A stretch of 64,000 nucleotides of DNA from Mycolicibacterium celeriflavum. GTDB lineage: Bacteria; Actinomycetota; Actinomycetes; Mycobacteriales; Mycobacteriaceae. Below the pieces are notes generated by a model. It made no database searches, had not been told where the DNA came from, and saw only the letters and a program-made list of their open reading frames with translations. Positions 1 to 7,769 of this stretch are shown one piece after another (position 1 is the stretch's first letter; the number at the start of each line of letters is the position of its first letter). The position numbers and the translations under genes are program-made. The stretch is taken from contig NZ_AP022591.1 in the NCBI RefSeq assembly GCF_010731795.1, positions 3,782,001 through 3,846,000 of the forward strand. Direction: 5' to 3'.

Positions 1-1
1 C

Positions 2-148
2 TTCTCCGAGGGACTGCCGACGTGCATCATCAAGTACATCCCGCTGCACACTCCCGCGGTGAACATGTCGTTCAACACCCAACTGGCCGACATCACGGCC
101 AAGAACCGGCCCGGAACGGGATTCGTCCCGGTCGGCGCCGCCGGTTGA
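2..148 (+). CDS. C-terminal end of a probable secreted serine-protease-like protein (partial)
   Basis: An open frame enters from the left edge and gives 48 codons before a TGA at 146-148. The visible tail contains NMSFNTQLADI followed by NRPGTGFVPVG. It resembles the C-terminus of the mycobacterial exported trypsin-like protein Rv3668c, whose gene is convergent with acs in M. tuberculosis; the same convergent arrangement is seen here. No catalytic residues fall inside the visible part, so the family call rests on the tail and on gene order. It could be another exported protein. Confidence 0.55.
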   Translation, partial: FSEGLPTCIIKYIPLHTPAVNMSFNTQLADITAKNRPGTGFVPVGAAG

Positions 149-167
149 CGGTGGTGCGGCGCGGCGC

Positions 168-212
168 TAACGGGTTGATCGCCCGCAGCACGTACCGGTA
201 ATCAACCCGTTA
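168..212. terminator. Bidirectional terminator-like hairpin between convergent genes
   Basis: A perfect 12-bp inverted repeat (TAACGGGTTGAT at 168-179, ATCAACCCGTTA at 201-212) with a 21-nt loop lies in the 89-bp gap between the protease-like gene and acs. There is no long T tract, as is common in mycobacteria. The position between two converging stops suggests it serves both transcripts. Confidence 0.6.
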
Positions 213-237
213 ATGAGTCATCCGGCGTTCGGCACGC

Positions 238-2199
238 CTACTTGCTGGCGCGGATCGCCTCGAACACGCTGGGATCCACCAGCGTTGACGTATCACCGAG
301 TTCGCGGCCCTCGGCGACGTCGCGCAGCAACCGCCGCATGATCTTGCCGCTGCGGGTCTTCGGCAGTTCCGGCACGACGTGAATCTCCCTGGGCCGGGCG
401 ATCTTTCCGATCTCCTTGGCCACCTGCTCGCGTAGTTCGGCGGTCATCTCGTCGTCGTCGCGGTGTTGGGCGTGTGACTCGAGGATGACGAACGCGCAGA
501 TGCCTTGTCCGGTGGTCTCGTCGCTGGCGCCGACGACCGCGGCTTCGGCCACACCGGAGTGACCCACCAACGCCGATTCCACCTCTGTGGTCGAGATGCG
601 GTGACCGGACACGTTCATCACGTCGTCGATGCGGCCGAGCAGCCAGATGGACCCGTCCGAGTCGACACGCGCGCCGTCTCCGGCGAAGTACCAGCCCTTC
701 TCGGCGTACCGGGACCAGTAGGTCTCCTTGTAGCGTTCCGGGTCGCCCCAGATGCCGCGCAGCATCGCCGGCCACGGCTGGTCGAGCACCAGGTAGCCGG
801 TGACGTGCTCGGCCTCGTCCGCGCCGGGAACCAGTTCGTTGCCCTCCTCGTCGACGATCATCGCCGAGATGCCCGGCAGCGGCTGCATCGCCGACCCGGG
901 CTTGGCTGCGGTGACACCGGGCAGCGGAGAGATCATGATGGCGCCCGTCTCGGTCTGCCACCACGTATCGACAACCGGAGTTTTGTTGCCGCCGAATGTA
1001 TCCCGATACCAGCGCCACGCCTCCGGGTTGATCGGTTCGCCGACCGAGCCGAGCAGTCGCAGGCTGGACAGGTCATGAGCGTCGGGGATCTCGCGGCCCC
1101 ACTTCATGAACATCCTGATCAGCGTGGGCGCGGTGTAATAGATGGTGACGCCGTACTTTTCGATGATCTCGAAATGCCGGTGCTCATTCGGTGAGTTCGG
1201 CGTGCCCTCGTAGACCACCTGGGTGCACCCGTTCGACAGCGGGCCGTAGACGATGTATGTGTGTCCGGTGACCCAGCCGATATCCGCGGTGCACCAGTAG
1301 ACATCGGTCTCCGGCTTGATGTCGAAAACGTTGTAATGGGTGTACGACGCCTGGGTCAGGAAGCCACCAGAGGTGTGCACGATGCCCTTCGGCTTGCCGG
1401 TGGTGCCCGAGGTGTACAGCAGGAACAACGGATGCTCGGAGTCGAACGCCTCCGGCGTGTGCTCGGCTGACGCCTTGTCGACGATCTCGTGCCACCACAG
1501 GTCGCGACCGTCCGTCCACGGAATGTCAATTCCCGTGCGCCGCACCACCAGTACGTGCTCCACCGACTTCTGTCCTTCACAGGCCTCGTCGGCCGAGTCC
1601 TTGAGCGGCACCGCCTGCCCGCGCCGGTACTGCCCGTCGGTGGTGATCACCAGCTTCGCCGCGGCGTCCTCGATGCGGGCCTTCAGCGCAGACGCCGAGA
1701 AGCCGGCGAACACCACCGAATGGAGCACGCCCAACCGAGCGCAAGCCAGCATCGCCACGATCGCCTCGGGCACCATCGGCATGTAGATGGCGGCGCGGTC
1801 GCCGGCCACCAGGCCGAGGTCGGTCAGCGCATTGGCGGCTTTCGAGACCGCCGCCAGCAGTTCGGAATAGGTGATCTCGAGGCTGTCGCCGGGCTCCCCC
1901 TCCCAGCGGATCGCGACCCGGTCCCCGTTGCCCGCCTCGACGTGCCGGTCCACGCAGTTGTACGCGACGTTGAGCTTGCCCCCGACGAACCACTTGGCGA
2001 CCGGAGCATCCGACCAGTCCAGTACCTCGGTGAAAGGTGTTTCCCAGGTGAGCCGATTCGCTTGTTCGGCCCAGAATGCCAACCGATCCTTCTCGGCCTG
2101 CCGGTACATCTCCTCGGTGGCGTTGGCCTGCTCGGCGAACTCAGGAGGCGGGGGATAGACGGACGGACCGTGGGCATGCTGTGCGGTTGTGTCGGTCAT
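238..2199 (-). CDS. acs: Acetyl-coenzyme A synthetase
   Basis: A 653-aa AMP-forming acetyl-CoA synthetase that activates acetate via acetyl-AMP in the cytoplasm. It shows the adenylate-forming P-loop YTSGTTGKPKG near residue 265, the WWQTETGA motif that follows the acyl pocket, and the C-terminal PKTRSGKIMRRLLR with catalytic Lys619, the residue normally silenced by Pat-type acetylation in mycobacteria. The frame extends 14 codons upstream, but the ATG at 2199 (MTDTTAQ) gives the family length (about 651 aa in M. tuberculosis) and is preferred. The gene is monocistronic and divergent from the next gene, with about 100 bp between the two starts. Confidence 0.95.
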   Translation of the reverse strand: MTDTTAQHAHGPSVYPPPPEFAEQANATEEMYRQAEKDRLAFWAEQANRLTWETPFTEVLDWSDAPVAKWFVGGKLNVAYNCVDRHVEAGNGDRVAIRWEGEPGDSLEITYSELLAAVSKAANALTDLGLVAGDRAAIYMPMVPEAIVAMLACARLGVLHSVVFAGFSASALKARIEDAAAKLVITTDGQYRRGQAVPLKDSADEACEGQKSVEHVLVVRRTGIDIPWTDGRDLWWHEIVDKASAEHTPEAFDSEHPLFLLYTSGTTGKPKGIVHTSGGFLTQASYTHYNVFDIKPETDVYWCTADIGWVTGHTYIVYGPLSNGCTQVVYEGTPNSPNEHRHFEIIEKYGVTIYYTAPTLIRMFMKWGREIPDAHDLSSLRLLGSVGEPINPEAWRWYRDTFGGNKTPVVDTWWQTETGAIMISPLPGVTAAKPGSAMQPLPGISAMIVDEEGNELVPGADEAEHVTGYLVLDQPWPAMLRGIWGDPERYKETYWSRYAEKGWYFAGDGARVDSDGSIWLLGRIDDVMNVSGHRISTTEVESALVGHSGVAEAAVVGASDETTGQGICAFVILESHAQHRDDDEMTAELREQVAKEIGKIARPREIHVVPELPKTRSGKIMRRLLRDVAEGRELGDTSTLVDPSVFEAIRASK

Positions 2200-2298
2200 A
2201 TCTGTGAGGGTAGTCACCGGGTCGGCGGCGCACATGGGCATGTCACAGACCGCTTCGCCGGAGGTACCGAGGCGCGCGGTCGGCTAGCGTGTGCTGCC

Positions 2299-3054
2299 GT
2301 GACCGGTGGCTTCGCGAAAGACCCCTTGGCGCCGCTCGCCGACCTTCCCGGTGTGGCGGAGGCGGCCGACGAGGCGCGCGAAGCGCTGGGCCGAGCGCAT
2401 CGGCACCGGACCAATCTGCGCGGCTGGGCGAAGAGCGCCGCCGAGGCCGCTCTGCGCGCGGCCCGAGCGTCCTCGGTGCTGGACGGCGGCGCGCTGCAAC
2501 TGTCCGATGACGGCATGGCGGATCCGGTGTTGGCCGGCGCGCTGCGAGTGTCGGAGGCCGTGGAAGGCGGGGCAACGGCGTTGGTCGGTGTGTGGCAGCG
2601 GGCCCCCCTGCAGGCGATCGCCAGATTGCATGCGTTGGCGGCCGCGGACATCGCCGACGACGACCGGCTGGGCCGACCGCGCACGGACGCCGACATCGGC
2701 ACCCGGCTGACCCTGTTGGCCGACATCGTCACCGGAGGTACTTGGGTGTCGGCACCCGTGTTGGCCGCCGTAGTGCACGGCGAACTTCTGACGCTCGCAC
2801 CGTTCGGTGTCGCTGACGGTGTGGTGGCCCGCGCGGCGTCGCGGTTGGTGACGATCACCACCGGACTCGATCCGCACGGCCTCGGCGTCCCGGAGGTGTA
2901 TTGGATGCGCCAGTCGGGCGATTACGCCGCTGCGGCGCGGGGCTTTTCGTCGGGAACACCCGACGGCCTCACCGCGTGGATCCTGCTGAGCTGCCGAGCC
3001 CTGCACGCCGGCGCCCGTGAGGCGCTGTCGATCGCGCAAGCGGCGTCGTCCTGA
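2299..3054 (+). CDS. Fic-like protein with degenerate catalytic motif (Rv3662c-like)
   Basis: A 251-aa protein starting at GTG 2299 that matches, by position and size, the uncharacterised Rv3662c family. Two features recall Fic AMP-transferases. Residues 85-90 read SEAVEG, fitting the inhibitory-helix pattern [S/T]xxxE[G/N]. Residues 167-178 read APFGVADGVVAR, which aligns without gaps to the Fic core HPFxDGNGRxxR but has Ala for the catalytic His, Asp for Asn and Val for the first Arg. If homologous, it would not catalyse normal AMPylation. It is divergent from acs, and its 3' end faces the Ms1-type RNA. Actual function unknown. Confidence 0.75.
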   Translation: MTGGFAKDPLAPLADLPGVAEAADEAREALGRAHRHRTNLRGWAKSAAEAALRAARASSVLDGGALQLSDDGMADPVLAGALRVSEAVEGGATALVGVWQRAPLQAIARLHALAAADIADDDRLGRPRTDADIGTRLTLLADIVTGGTWVSAPVLAAVVHGELLTLAPFGVADGVVARAASRLVTITTGLDPHGLGVPEVYWMRQSGDYAAAARGFSSGTPDGLTAWILLSCRALHAGAREALSIAQAASS

Positions 3055-3097
3055 GCCGTCGCTGCAACACCGACCATTCCGCGGGTCAGCAACGCGA

Positions 3098-3139
3098 AGC
3101 GGGCGACGTTCCGAACGTCGGTTCGGCGCGTCGCCCGCT
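3098..3139. terminator. Long hairpin at the end of the Ms1-type RNA
   Basis: An 11-bp perfect stem (AGCGGGCGACG 3098-3108 with CGTCGCCCGCT 3129-3139) encloses a 2x2 internal loop and a second 6-bp stem (CCGAAC/GTTCGG). It lies 43 bp beyond the stop of the convergent Fic-like gene, so it can end both transcripts. No U tract follows on either strand. Confidence 0.7.
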
Positions 3140-3396
3140 AGCACGGACACCGGTTACCAAGCGTGCTCTCATGGGTTGCGTGGGTGGCCTCGGCGTCTTG
3201 TCGATGCGCTTCGACTTCGACCCCACCCAAAGGGTCACTCTGGTCGTCCGCTCTTCGCAAATACGCAGGCCCGCAACACTTTTGCCTATTCCGCGGCATG
3301 TGCTCCGCGTGGGTGCCGGGATCCGTGCTGGGGAGCCTGAAGTGGGAGATCCGAGCCTTCTCTTCTGGCTCGGTCTTGGCCTCTCCAAGCTTCCGT
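3098..3396 (-). ncRNA. Ms1/MTS2823-family small RNA (6S-like, RNA polymerase core-binding)
   Basis: The 440-bp gap between the Rv3662c-like and Rv3661-like genes holds no credible ORF. In M. tuberculosis this gap encodes the abundant ~300-nt MTS2823, and in M. smegmatis Ms1, which binds RNA polymerase core rather than holoenzyme. On the minus strand there is a promoter (TTGATG, 17-nt spacer, TACAAA) predicting +1 near 3396. A strong long hairpin at 3098-3139 closes the unit, giving about 299 nt, the family length. The strand also agrees: the RNA follows the HAD-phosphatase gene on the same strand. Identity is from synteny, promoter and length; I did not fold the whole RNA. Confidence 0.72.
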
Positions 3397-3402
3397 GATT
3401 CC

Positions 3403-3431
3403 TTTGTACCCCGTGACGGCGGTCACATCAA
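3403..3431 (-). promoter_or_regulatory. Promoter of the Ms1-type RNA
   Basis: Read on the minus strand: -35 TTGATG (3431-3426), 17-nt spacer, -10 TACAAA (3408-3403). It resembles a housekeeping sigma-A promoter and predicts a start near 3396. Confidence 0.6.
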
Positions 3432-3493
3432 GGGTCAAAATCGGCGGTAGTCCGGATCGTTACGCGCGCGTTGGCTAATTCGCGAAACCTCAG

Positions 3494-4381
3494 CTAGAAA
3501 GCGAAGCGCCGCAACAGTGAATAGGTCAGCGCGCCGGCCGCCAACGCGCTCACGCCGACCGCGGCAGTGGTTGCCATGGCAGCGCCGGATGGTGCCGGGA
3601 TCCGGTCCCGCAGCGACACCGGGTTGGAGAAGTTCAGCACGGGCCAACCCCGCGCGGCTGCCTCTTTGCGCAACGCGCGGTCTGGGTTAACCACGCTCGG
3701 GTGGCCGACGACCTCGAGCATCGGCAGATCGGTGGTCGAGTCGGAATAGGCGTAGCAGTGCTCGAGCGCGTATCCCTCACGCGCCGCCAGCTCCCGGATC
3801 GCCGCCACCTTGCCCTCGCCATAGCAGTAGAAGGCGATCTCCCCGGTGTACTTGCCGTCCTCGACGACCATCCGGGTGGCCATCGCGTGGGTGGCGCCCA
3901 ACGCCCTGGCGATCGGCGCGACAATCTCTTCGCCGGAAGCCGAAACCATCACTACATCGCGGCCACACAGTTTGTGGTCGGCGATCAACTCGGCCGCTTC
4001 GGCGAACACCAACGGGTTGACGATGTCGTGCAGTGTCTCGCCGACGATCGCCTTCACCTGCTCGACGTCCCAGCCCGCGCACATGTTGGTGACATACGCG
4101 CGCATGCGATCCATCTGGTCATGGTCGGCGCCGGACATGAGGAAGAGGAATTGGGCGTAGGTCGACTTCAAAACGGCCCGCCGATTCATTAGCCCTTGCT
4201 CGAAGAAGGGTTTGCTGAAAGCCAGTGTGCTGGATTTCGCGATCACCGTTTTGTCGAGATCGAAGAAGGCGGCGGTGCGGACTGGACTGTCCGTCGGGAC
4301 GCTCGTTTGCCGAGTGTTCGAACCCCCGGTCGCCGGCTCGGATGCGGTCACAGCGCCAGCATAGGGGCCGCCGCGTGACAA
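3494..4381 (-). CDS. HAD-superfamily (subclass IB) phosphatase with C-terminal membrane anchor (Rv3661-like)
   Basis: A 295-aa HAD-IB hydrolase of the SerB-like type. Motif I is FFDLDKTV (nucleophile and acid/base Asp) near residue 40, motif II is VMVSAS, and the later YSDSTTDLPML supplies the metal-binding acidic residues. A C-terminal hydrophobic stretch (about 20 residues before LLRRFAF) looks like a membrane anchor. Substrate unknown; phosphoserine or a lipid phosphate are possibilities for the family. The start is uncertain: ATG 4381 gives 295 aa, but GTG 4351 (VTASEPA) gives 285 aa, closer to the 287 aa remembered for Rv3661. The gene lies between two sRNA genes. Confidence 0.85.
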   Translation of the reverse strand: MSRGGPYAGAVTASEPATGGSNTRQTSVPTDSPVRTAAFFDLDKTVIAKSSTLAFSKPFFEQGLMNRRAVLKSTYAQFLFLMSGADHDQMDRMRAYVTNMCAGWDVEQVKAIVGETLHDIVNPLVFAEAAELIADHKLCGRDVVMVSASGEEIVAPIARALGATHAMATRMVVEDGKYTGEIAFYCYGEGKVAAIRELAAREGYALEHCYAYSDSTTDLPMLEVVGHPSVVNPDRALRKEAAARGWPVLNFSNPVSLRDRIPAPSGAAMATTAAVGVSALAAGALTYSLLRRFAF

Positions 4382-4473
4382 TCAGGGGGAGAGTGTACAA
4401 AGTGGCAGGTTATGACACCTGTCGGTGACCGGACAGTTCCGTGAATCGGGGTGTTTCCCGACGCAACCAGCAC

Positions 4474-4504
4474 TTGCGTCGCCGACGACTGGCGTGTGTA
4501 TAGT
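4474..4504 (+). promoter_or_regulatory. Promoter of the 6C sRNA
   Basis: -35-like TTGCGT at 4474-4479 and -10 TATAGT at 4499-4504, with a long 19-nt spacer, predict a start at about 4511. The start and the downstream T tract give the expected sRNA length. Confidence 0.6.
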
Positions 4505-4510
4505 GAGCGT

Positions 4511-4606
4511 TACCCGGCTTTGTCGGGTGTGGATCAGCCCGACCCCCCGGGGCTGATACACGACGACCTCCGCCTCCTCCCCCCCTGGCGGGGGTCGTCC
4601 CTTTTT
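4511..4606 (+). ncRNA. 6C (B11) small regulatory RNA
   Basis: About 96 nt with the two C-rich stem-loops that define the 6C family. Stem-loop 1: ATCAGCCC (4533-4540) pairs with GGGCTGAT (4550-4557), presenting a loop with six Cs. Stem-loop 2: GACGACC (4562-4568) pairs with GGTCGTC (4593-4599), with inner CCGCC/GGCGG pairing and a loop rich in CCUCC and C6. A T5 run at 4602-4606 makes stem 2 an intrinsic terminator. In M. tuberculosis B11 (93 nt) occupies the same gap between Rv3660c (ssd) and Rv3661. The C-rich loops are thought to pair with G-rich ribosome-binding sites of target mRNAs. Confidence 0.9.
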
Positions 4607-4765
4607 CGGCACCTATTCGTATTCCGGATACGTGTTGCCATTCCAAAGAGTTGCGGAACGCTGTTTTCGGCCGGCCGGTACCGGCGTTATCCCCATGATC
4701 GAGTTCATCCACAGATCGCGCAGCGACGGTAGCTCCACCCCGACCATCGGGCGCACGCTCGACCC

Positions 4766-5830
4766 ATGGCTTCGTTGAGTGGATATCTCGCGTTGGTCGC
4801 CGATCCCGCGCTGCGCGACGACGTCGACCGGGTGTGCGCGGCGGCGGGCGTGCGCGTGGTCCACGCCCCGGAGCCGTCCAGCCGCAAGGTCTGGACCGAA
4901 GCGGCCGCAGTCGTGCTCGATGCGACGGGCGCCCAGCGATGTGCGGCACGCGCGCTGCCGCGCCGCGCCCGCGTCGTCCTGGTGGGCCGCGCCGAACCCC
5001 GCGCCGCCGACTGGCAGGCCGCGATCGCCGTCGGCGCCCAACGGGTGCTGACCCTGCCCGCCCAGGACGGCGAGTTGATGGCCGAGTTGGCCGAGGCCGC
5101 CGAACGCGTGCAGGACGTCGGCGGCCGCGGCGCGGTAGCGGCGGTCATCGCCGGCCGGGGCGGCGCCGGTGCATCGGTCTTCGCGACCGCGTTGGCGCGT
5201 GTCGCCCAAGATGCGCTCCTGCTCGACGCCGATCCGTGGAGCGGCGGCATCGATCTCGTGGTCGGCGGCGAAGCCGAGACCGGACTGCGCTGGCCCGATC
5301 TGGAGCTGCGGGGCGGTCGGCTCAGCTACGCGGCATTGCGCGACGCGCTGCCCCGCGTGCAGGGCGTGAGCGTGTTGTCGGGCAGCCGAGATGGTGGCGA
5401 CGTCGACGCCGTACCGCTGGGAGCGGTGATCGACGCGGGCAGCCGCGGCGGCGCCACCGTGGTGTGTGATGTGCCGAGGCGATCGACCGCGGCGGCCGAA
5501 ACCGCTCTGGCGGCAGCGGATCTCGTCGTCGTGGTGACGTCGGCCGACGTGCGGTCGTGTGCGGCCGCAGGCGTGGTGGGACGGTGGGTGTCGACGGTCA
5601 ACCCGAACGCGGGCGTGGTGGTGCGCGGTCCGTCGCCGGGGGGATTGCGGTCGGGAGAGGTCGCCGGAATCATCGGGCTTCCACTACTGGCGTCGATGCG
5701 TCCCCAACCCGGTTTGGCCGCCACCCTCGAGCGCGGCGGGCTGACGATTCAGCGACGGTCACCGCTGGCCTGCGCAGCCCGGAAGGTCCTCGCAGTACTC
5801 CAGCAGCATCCGGCGGTCAATGCCGCATGA
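4766..5830 (+). CDS. ssd: Septum site-determining protein Ssd / CpaE-TadZ-like MinD-family protein
   Basis: 354 aa, the size of Rv3660c (350 aa). The N-terminal ~110 residues form a receiver-like domain, followed by a MinD/ParA-like domain beginning AVAAVIAGRGGAGASVFATAL. In M. tuberculosis, Ssd affects septation. In tad loci this position is held by TadZ/CpaE, which helps localise the secretion machine. The deviant Walker A reads GRGGAGAS, lacking both lysines of KGGxGK[ST], so ATPase activity is doubtful. A D-A-D-P-W segment matches the switch I/A' region. The stop overlaps the next start (ATGA at 5827-5830), showing translational coupling to tadA. Confidence 0.88.
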   Translation: MASLSGYLALVADPALRDDVDRVCAAAGVRVVHAPEPSSRKVWTEAAAVVLDATGAQRCAARALPRRARVVLVGRAEPRAADWQAAIAVGAQRVLTLPAQDGELMAELAEAAERVQDVGGRGAVAAVIAGRGGAGASVFATALARVAQDALLLDADPWSGGIDLVVGGEAETGLRWPDLELRGGRLSYAALRDALPRVQGVSVLSGSRDGGDVDAVPLGAVIDAGSRGGATVVCDVPRRSTAAAETALAAADLVVVVTSADVRSCAAAGVVGRWVSTVNPNAGVVVRGPSPGGLRSGEVAGIIGLPLLASMRPQPGLAATLERGGLTIQRRSPLACAARKVLAVLQQHPAVNAA

Positions 5831-6993
5831 GTGACTCGTTGATCGACCGGGTACGCGAGCGGCTCGCCGCCGAGTCGGCACCGTTGCGGCCGACGGTGGT
5901 GGCCGCGGCGATCCGCGCGGAGTCCGGCGGGTTGCTCGGCGACAGTGAGGTACTCAGCGGGTTGCGCCTGCTGGAGACCGAGTTGACCGGCGCAGGTGTG
6001 CTCGACCCGCTGCTGTGCGCCGAGGACACCACGGACGTGCTCGTCACCGCACCGGACGCGGTGTGGGTCGACGACGGTAACGGGTTGCGCCGCAGCCCGA
6101 TCCGCTTTCCCGATGAGGACTCCGTGCGCAGGCTTGCGCAGCGGCTCGCGCTGACCGCCGGACGGCGCCTCGACGAGGCCCAGCCATGGGTCGACGGCCA
6201 GTTGACCGGCCTGGGGACCGGCCAGTTCACGGTCCGTCTGCACGCGATCCTGCCACCGATAGCGCCCGCAGGAACGTGCCTGTCCCTGCGGGTGTTGCGG
6301 CCCGCCACCCAGGATCTGGCATCGCTGACCGCCGCCGGCGCCATCGAGCCGGCCGCCGCCTCCCTGCTCGACGACATCGTCCGAGCGCGGTTGGCGTTCC
6401 TGATCTCCGGCGGCACAGGCGCGGGCAAAACGACCTTGCTGGCCGCTGTCCTGGGCGCGGTTGCCAGGACCGAACGCATCGTCTGTGTCGAGGACGCACC
6501 GGAACTCGCGCCGGCACATCCGCATCTGGTGAAGCTCGTCGCGCGCTGTGCCAACGTCGAGGGCGCAGGCGAGGTGACCGTGCGGGATCTGGTCAGGCAG
6601 GCGCTGCGGATGCGGCCCGACCGCATCATCGTCGGCGAGGTACGCGGCGCCGAGGTGGTCGATCTGCTCGCCGCGCTCAACACCGGTCACGACGGCGGTG
6701 CCGGTACCGTCCACGCGAACAGTCCGGGCGAGGTGCCCGCTCGTCTCGAGGCGCTGGCCGCGCTCGGCGGTCTCGACCGGGCCGCGCTGCACAGCCAGCT
6801 TGCAGCCGCGGTGCAGGTGGTGATCCACGTCGACCGTGACCGAGCGGGCAAGCGCAGGCTCAGTGAGGTCGCGCTCTTGACGGCTGGGACAGACGGCCAG
6901 GTCCGGGTGTCGACGGCGTGGCATTTCGAGCGCGGCTTCGGTTGCGGCGCTGGACCTTTGCGTGACCTTCTTCGGCAGCGTGGTGCGCTGTGA
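5827..6993 (+). CDS. TadA-family secretion ATPase (Rv3659c-like)
   Basis: A 388-aa type II/IV secretion ATPase (CpaF/TadA) that would power Flp pilus assembly or secretion at the inner face of the membrane. It shows Walker A ISGGTGAGKTTLL, the Asp box region VEDAPEL, the Walker B-like RPDRIIVGEVRG and the His box TGHDGGAGTVHANS. The N-terminal ~140 residues form the usual cap domain. The ATG at 5827 is chosen because it overlaps the ssd stop; the frame remains open upstream only as a shadow of ssd. The stop overlaps the GTG of the next gene. Confidence 0.92.
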   Translation: MSDSLIDRVRERLAAESAPLRPTVVAAAIRAESGGLLGDSEVLSGLRLLETELTGAGVLDPLLCAEDTTDVLVTAPDAVWVDDGNGLRRSPIRFPDEDSVRRLAQRLALTAGRRLDEAQPWVDGQLTGLGTGQFTVRLHAILPPIAPAGTCLSLRVLRPATQDLASLTAAGAIEPAAASLLDDIVRARLAFLISGGTGAGKTTLLAAVLGAVARTERIVCVEDAPELAPAHPHLVKLVARCANVEGAGEVTVRDLVRQALRMRPDRIIVGEVRGAEVVDLLAALNTGHDGGAGTVHANSPGEVPARLEALAALGGLDRAALHSQLAAAVQVVIHVDRDRAGKRRLSEVALLTAGTDGQVRVSTAWHFERGFGCGAGPLRDLLRQRGAL

Positions 6994-7769
6994 GCGGCGC
7001 AGCGGTGGCCCTGGCACTGGCGCTTCTGGTCGCACCCGACCCCCGGCGACGCTCGATCCGTGTGCGTGGCGGAGGCAACCGTCGGCCGAAGCGGATCCCG
7101 GTCGCACCATGGTTGGTGATCGGCCTGCTCGCTTTGATTGTCGTTGCCCCGTTCGGGGTTGTCGTCGCGGCAGCGATCGCCGCCCTGACCGGTGAGGCCC
7201 GCAGGCGGCGCCGGCGCAGGCAGCGACAACGCACGGCGGAAGCGGCTGCACTGGAGGGTGCGCTGGACGTCCTGGTCGGCGAGTTGAGAATCGGTGCGCA
7301 TCCGGTAGCCGCATTCGACGCGGCCGCAGCGGAAGTCGACGGCGTCGTCGCGCTGTCGCTGCGGACAGTGGCGGCGAGGGCGCGGATGGGCGCCGACGTC
7401 GCAGCCGGCCTACGAAGCGTCGCGGGGCTATCAGCGCTGGGCGCACACTGGCAGCGGCTCGCGGTCTGTCGGCAGCTGGCTCAGTCGCACGGCCTCGCGA
7501 TCGCGGCACTGATGCACACCGCTCACCGTGACATCGTTGCAAGGGAACGGTTCTCGGCTCAAGTGAACGCTGGAATGGCCGGGGCTCGCACCACCGCCAC
7601 GGTGCTCGCCGCGCTGCCACTGCTCGGGGTGGGGCTGGGCGAGCTGATCGGTGCCCAACCGCTGCGCTTTCTGTTCGCGGGTGGCCAGTGGCTGCTGGTC
7701 GTGGGTGTGACGCTGACCTGCCTGGGCCTCGCCTGGTCGGACCGGATCACCGGTGGGGTGGTCAAATGA
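6990..7769 (+). CDS. TadB-like inner-membrane pilus assembly protein (Rv3658c-like)
   Basis: 259 aa. N-terminal hydrophobic segments (about residues 1-15 and 35-60) are followed by a basic cytoplasmic part (RRRRRRQRQR) and a GspF-like helical domain, with two C-terminal membrane helices (LAALPLLGVGLGELIG and WLLVVGVTLTCLGLAW). Its role is a platform protein for the TadA ATPase. GTG 6990 overlaps the tadA TGA, and its own stop overlaps the ATG of the TadC-like gene. Confidence 0.85.
   Translation: MSGAAVALALALLVAPDPRRRSIRVRGGGNRRPKRIPVAPWLVIGLLALIVVAPFGVVVAAAIAALTGEARRRRRRRQRQRTAEAAALEGALDVLVGELRIGAHPVAAFDAAAAEVDGVVALSLRTVAARARMGADVAAGLRSVAGLSALGAHWQRLAVCRQLAQSHGLAIAALMHTAHRDIVARERFSAQVNAGMAGARTTATVLAALPLLGVGLGELIGAQPLRFLFAGGQWLLVVGVTLTCLGLAWSDRITGGVVK

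Noticed and set aside
3171..3450. Several short frames (60-100 codons) in the 3055-3493 gap
   Set aside because: No family resemblance or RBS; the gap is better explained by the Ms1-type RNA.
4410..4949. A 179-codon minus-strand frame across the 6C gene
   Set aside because: Low-complexity, overlaps a well-supported sRNA and the ssd start; no RBS.
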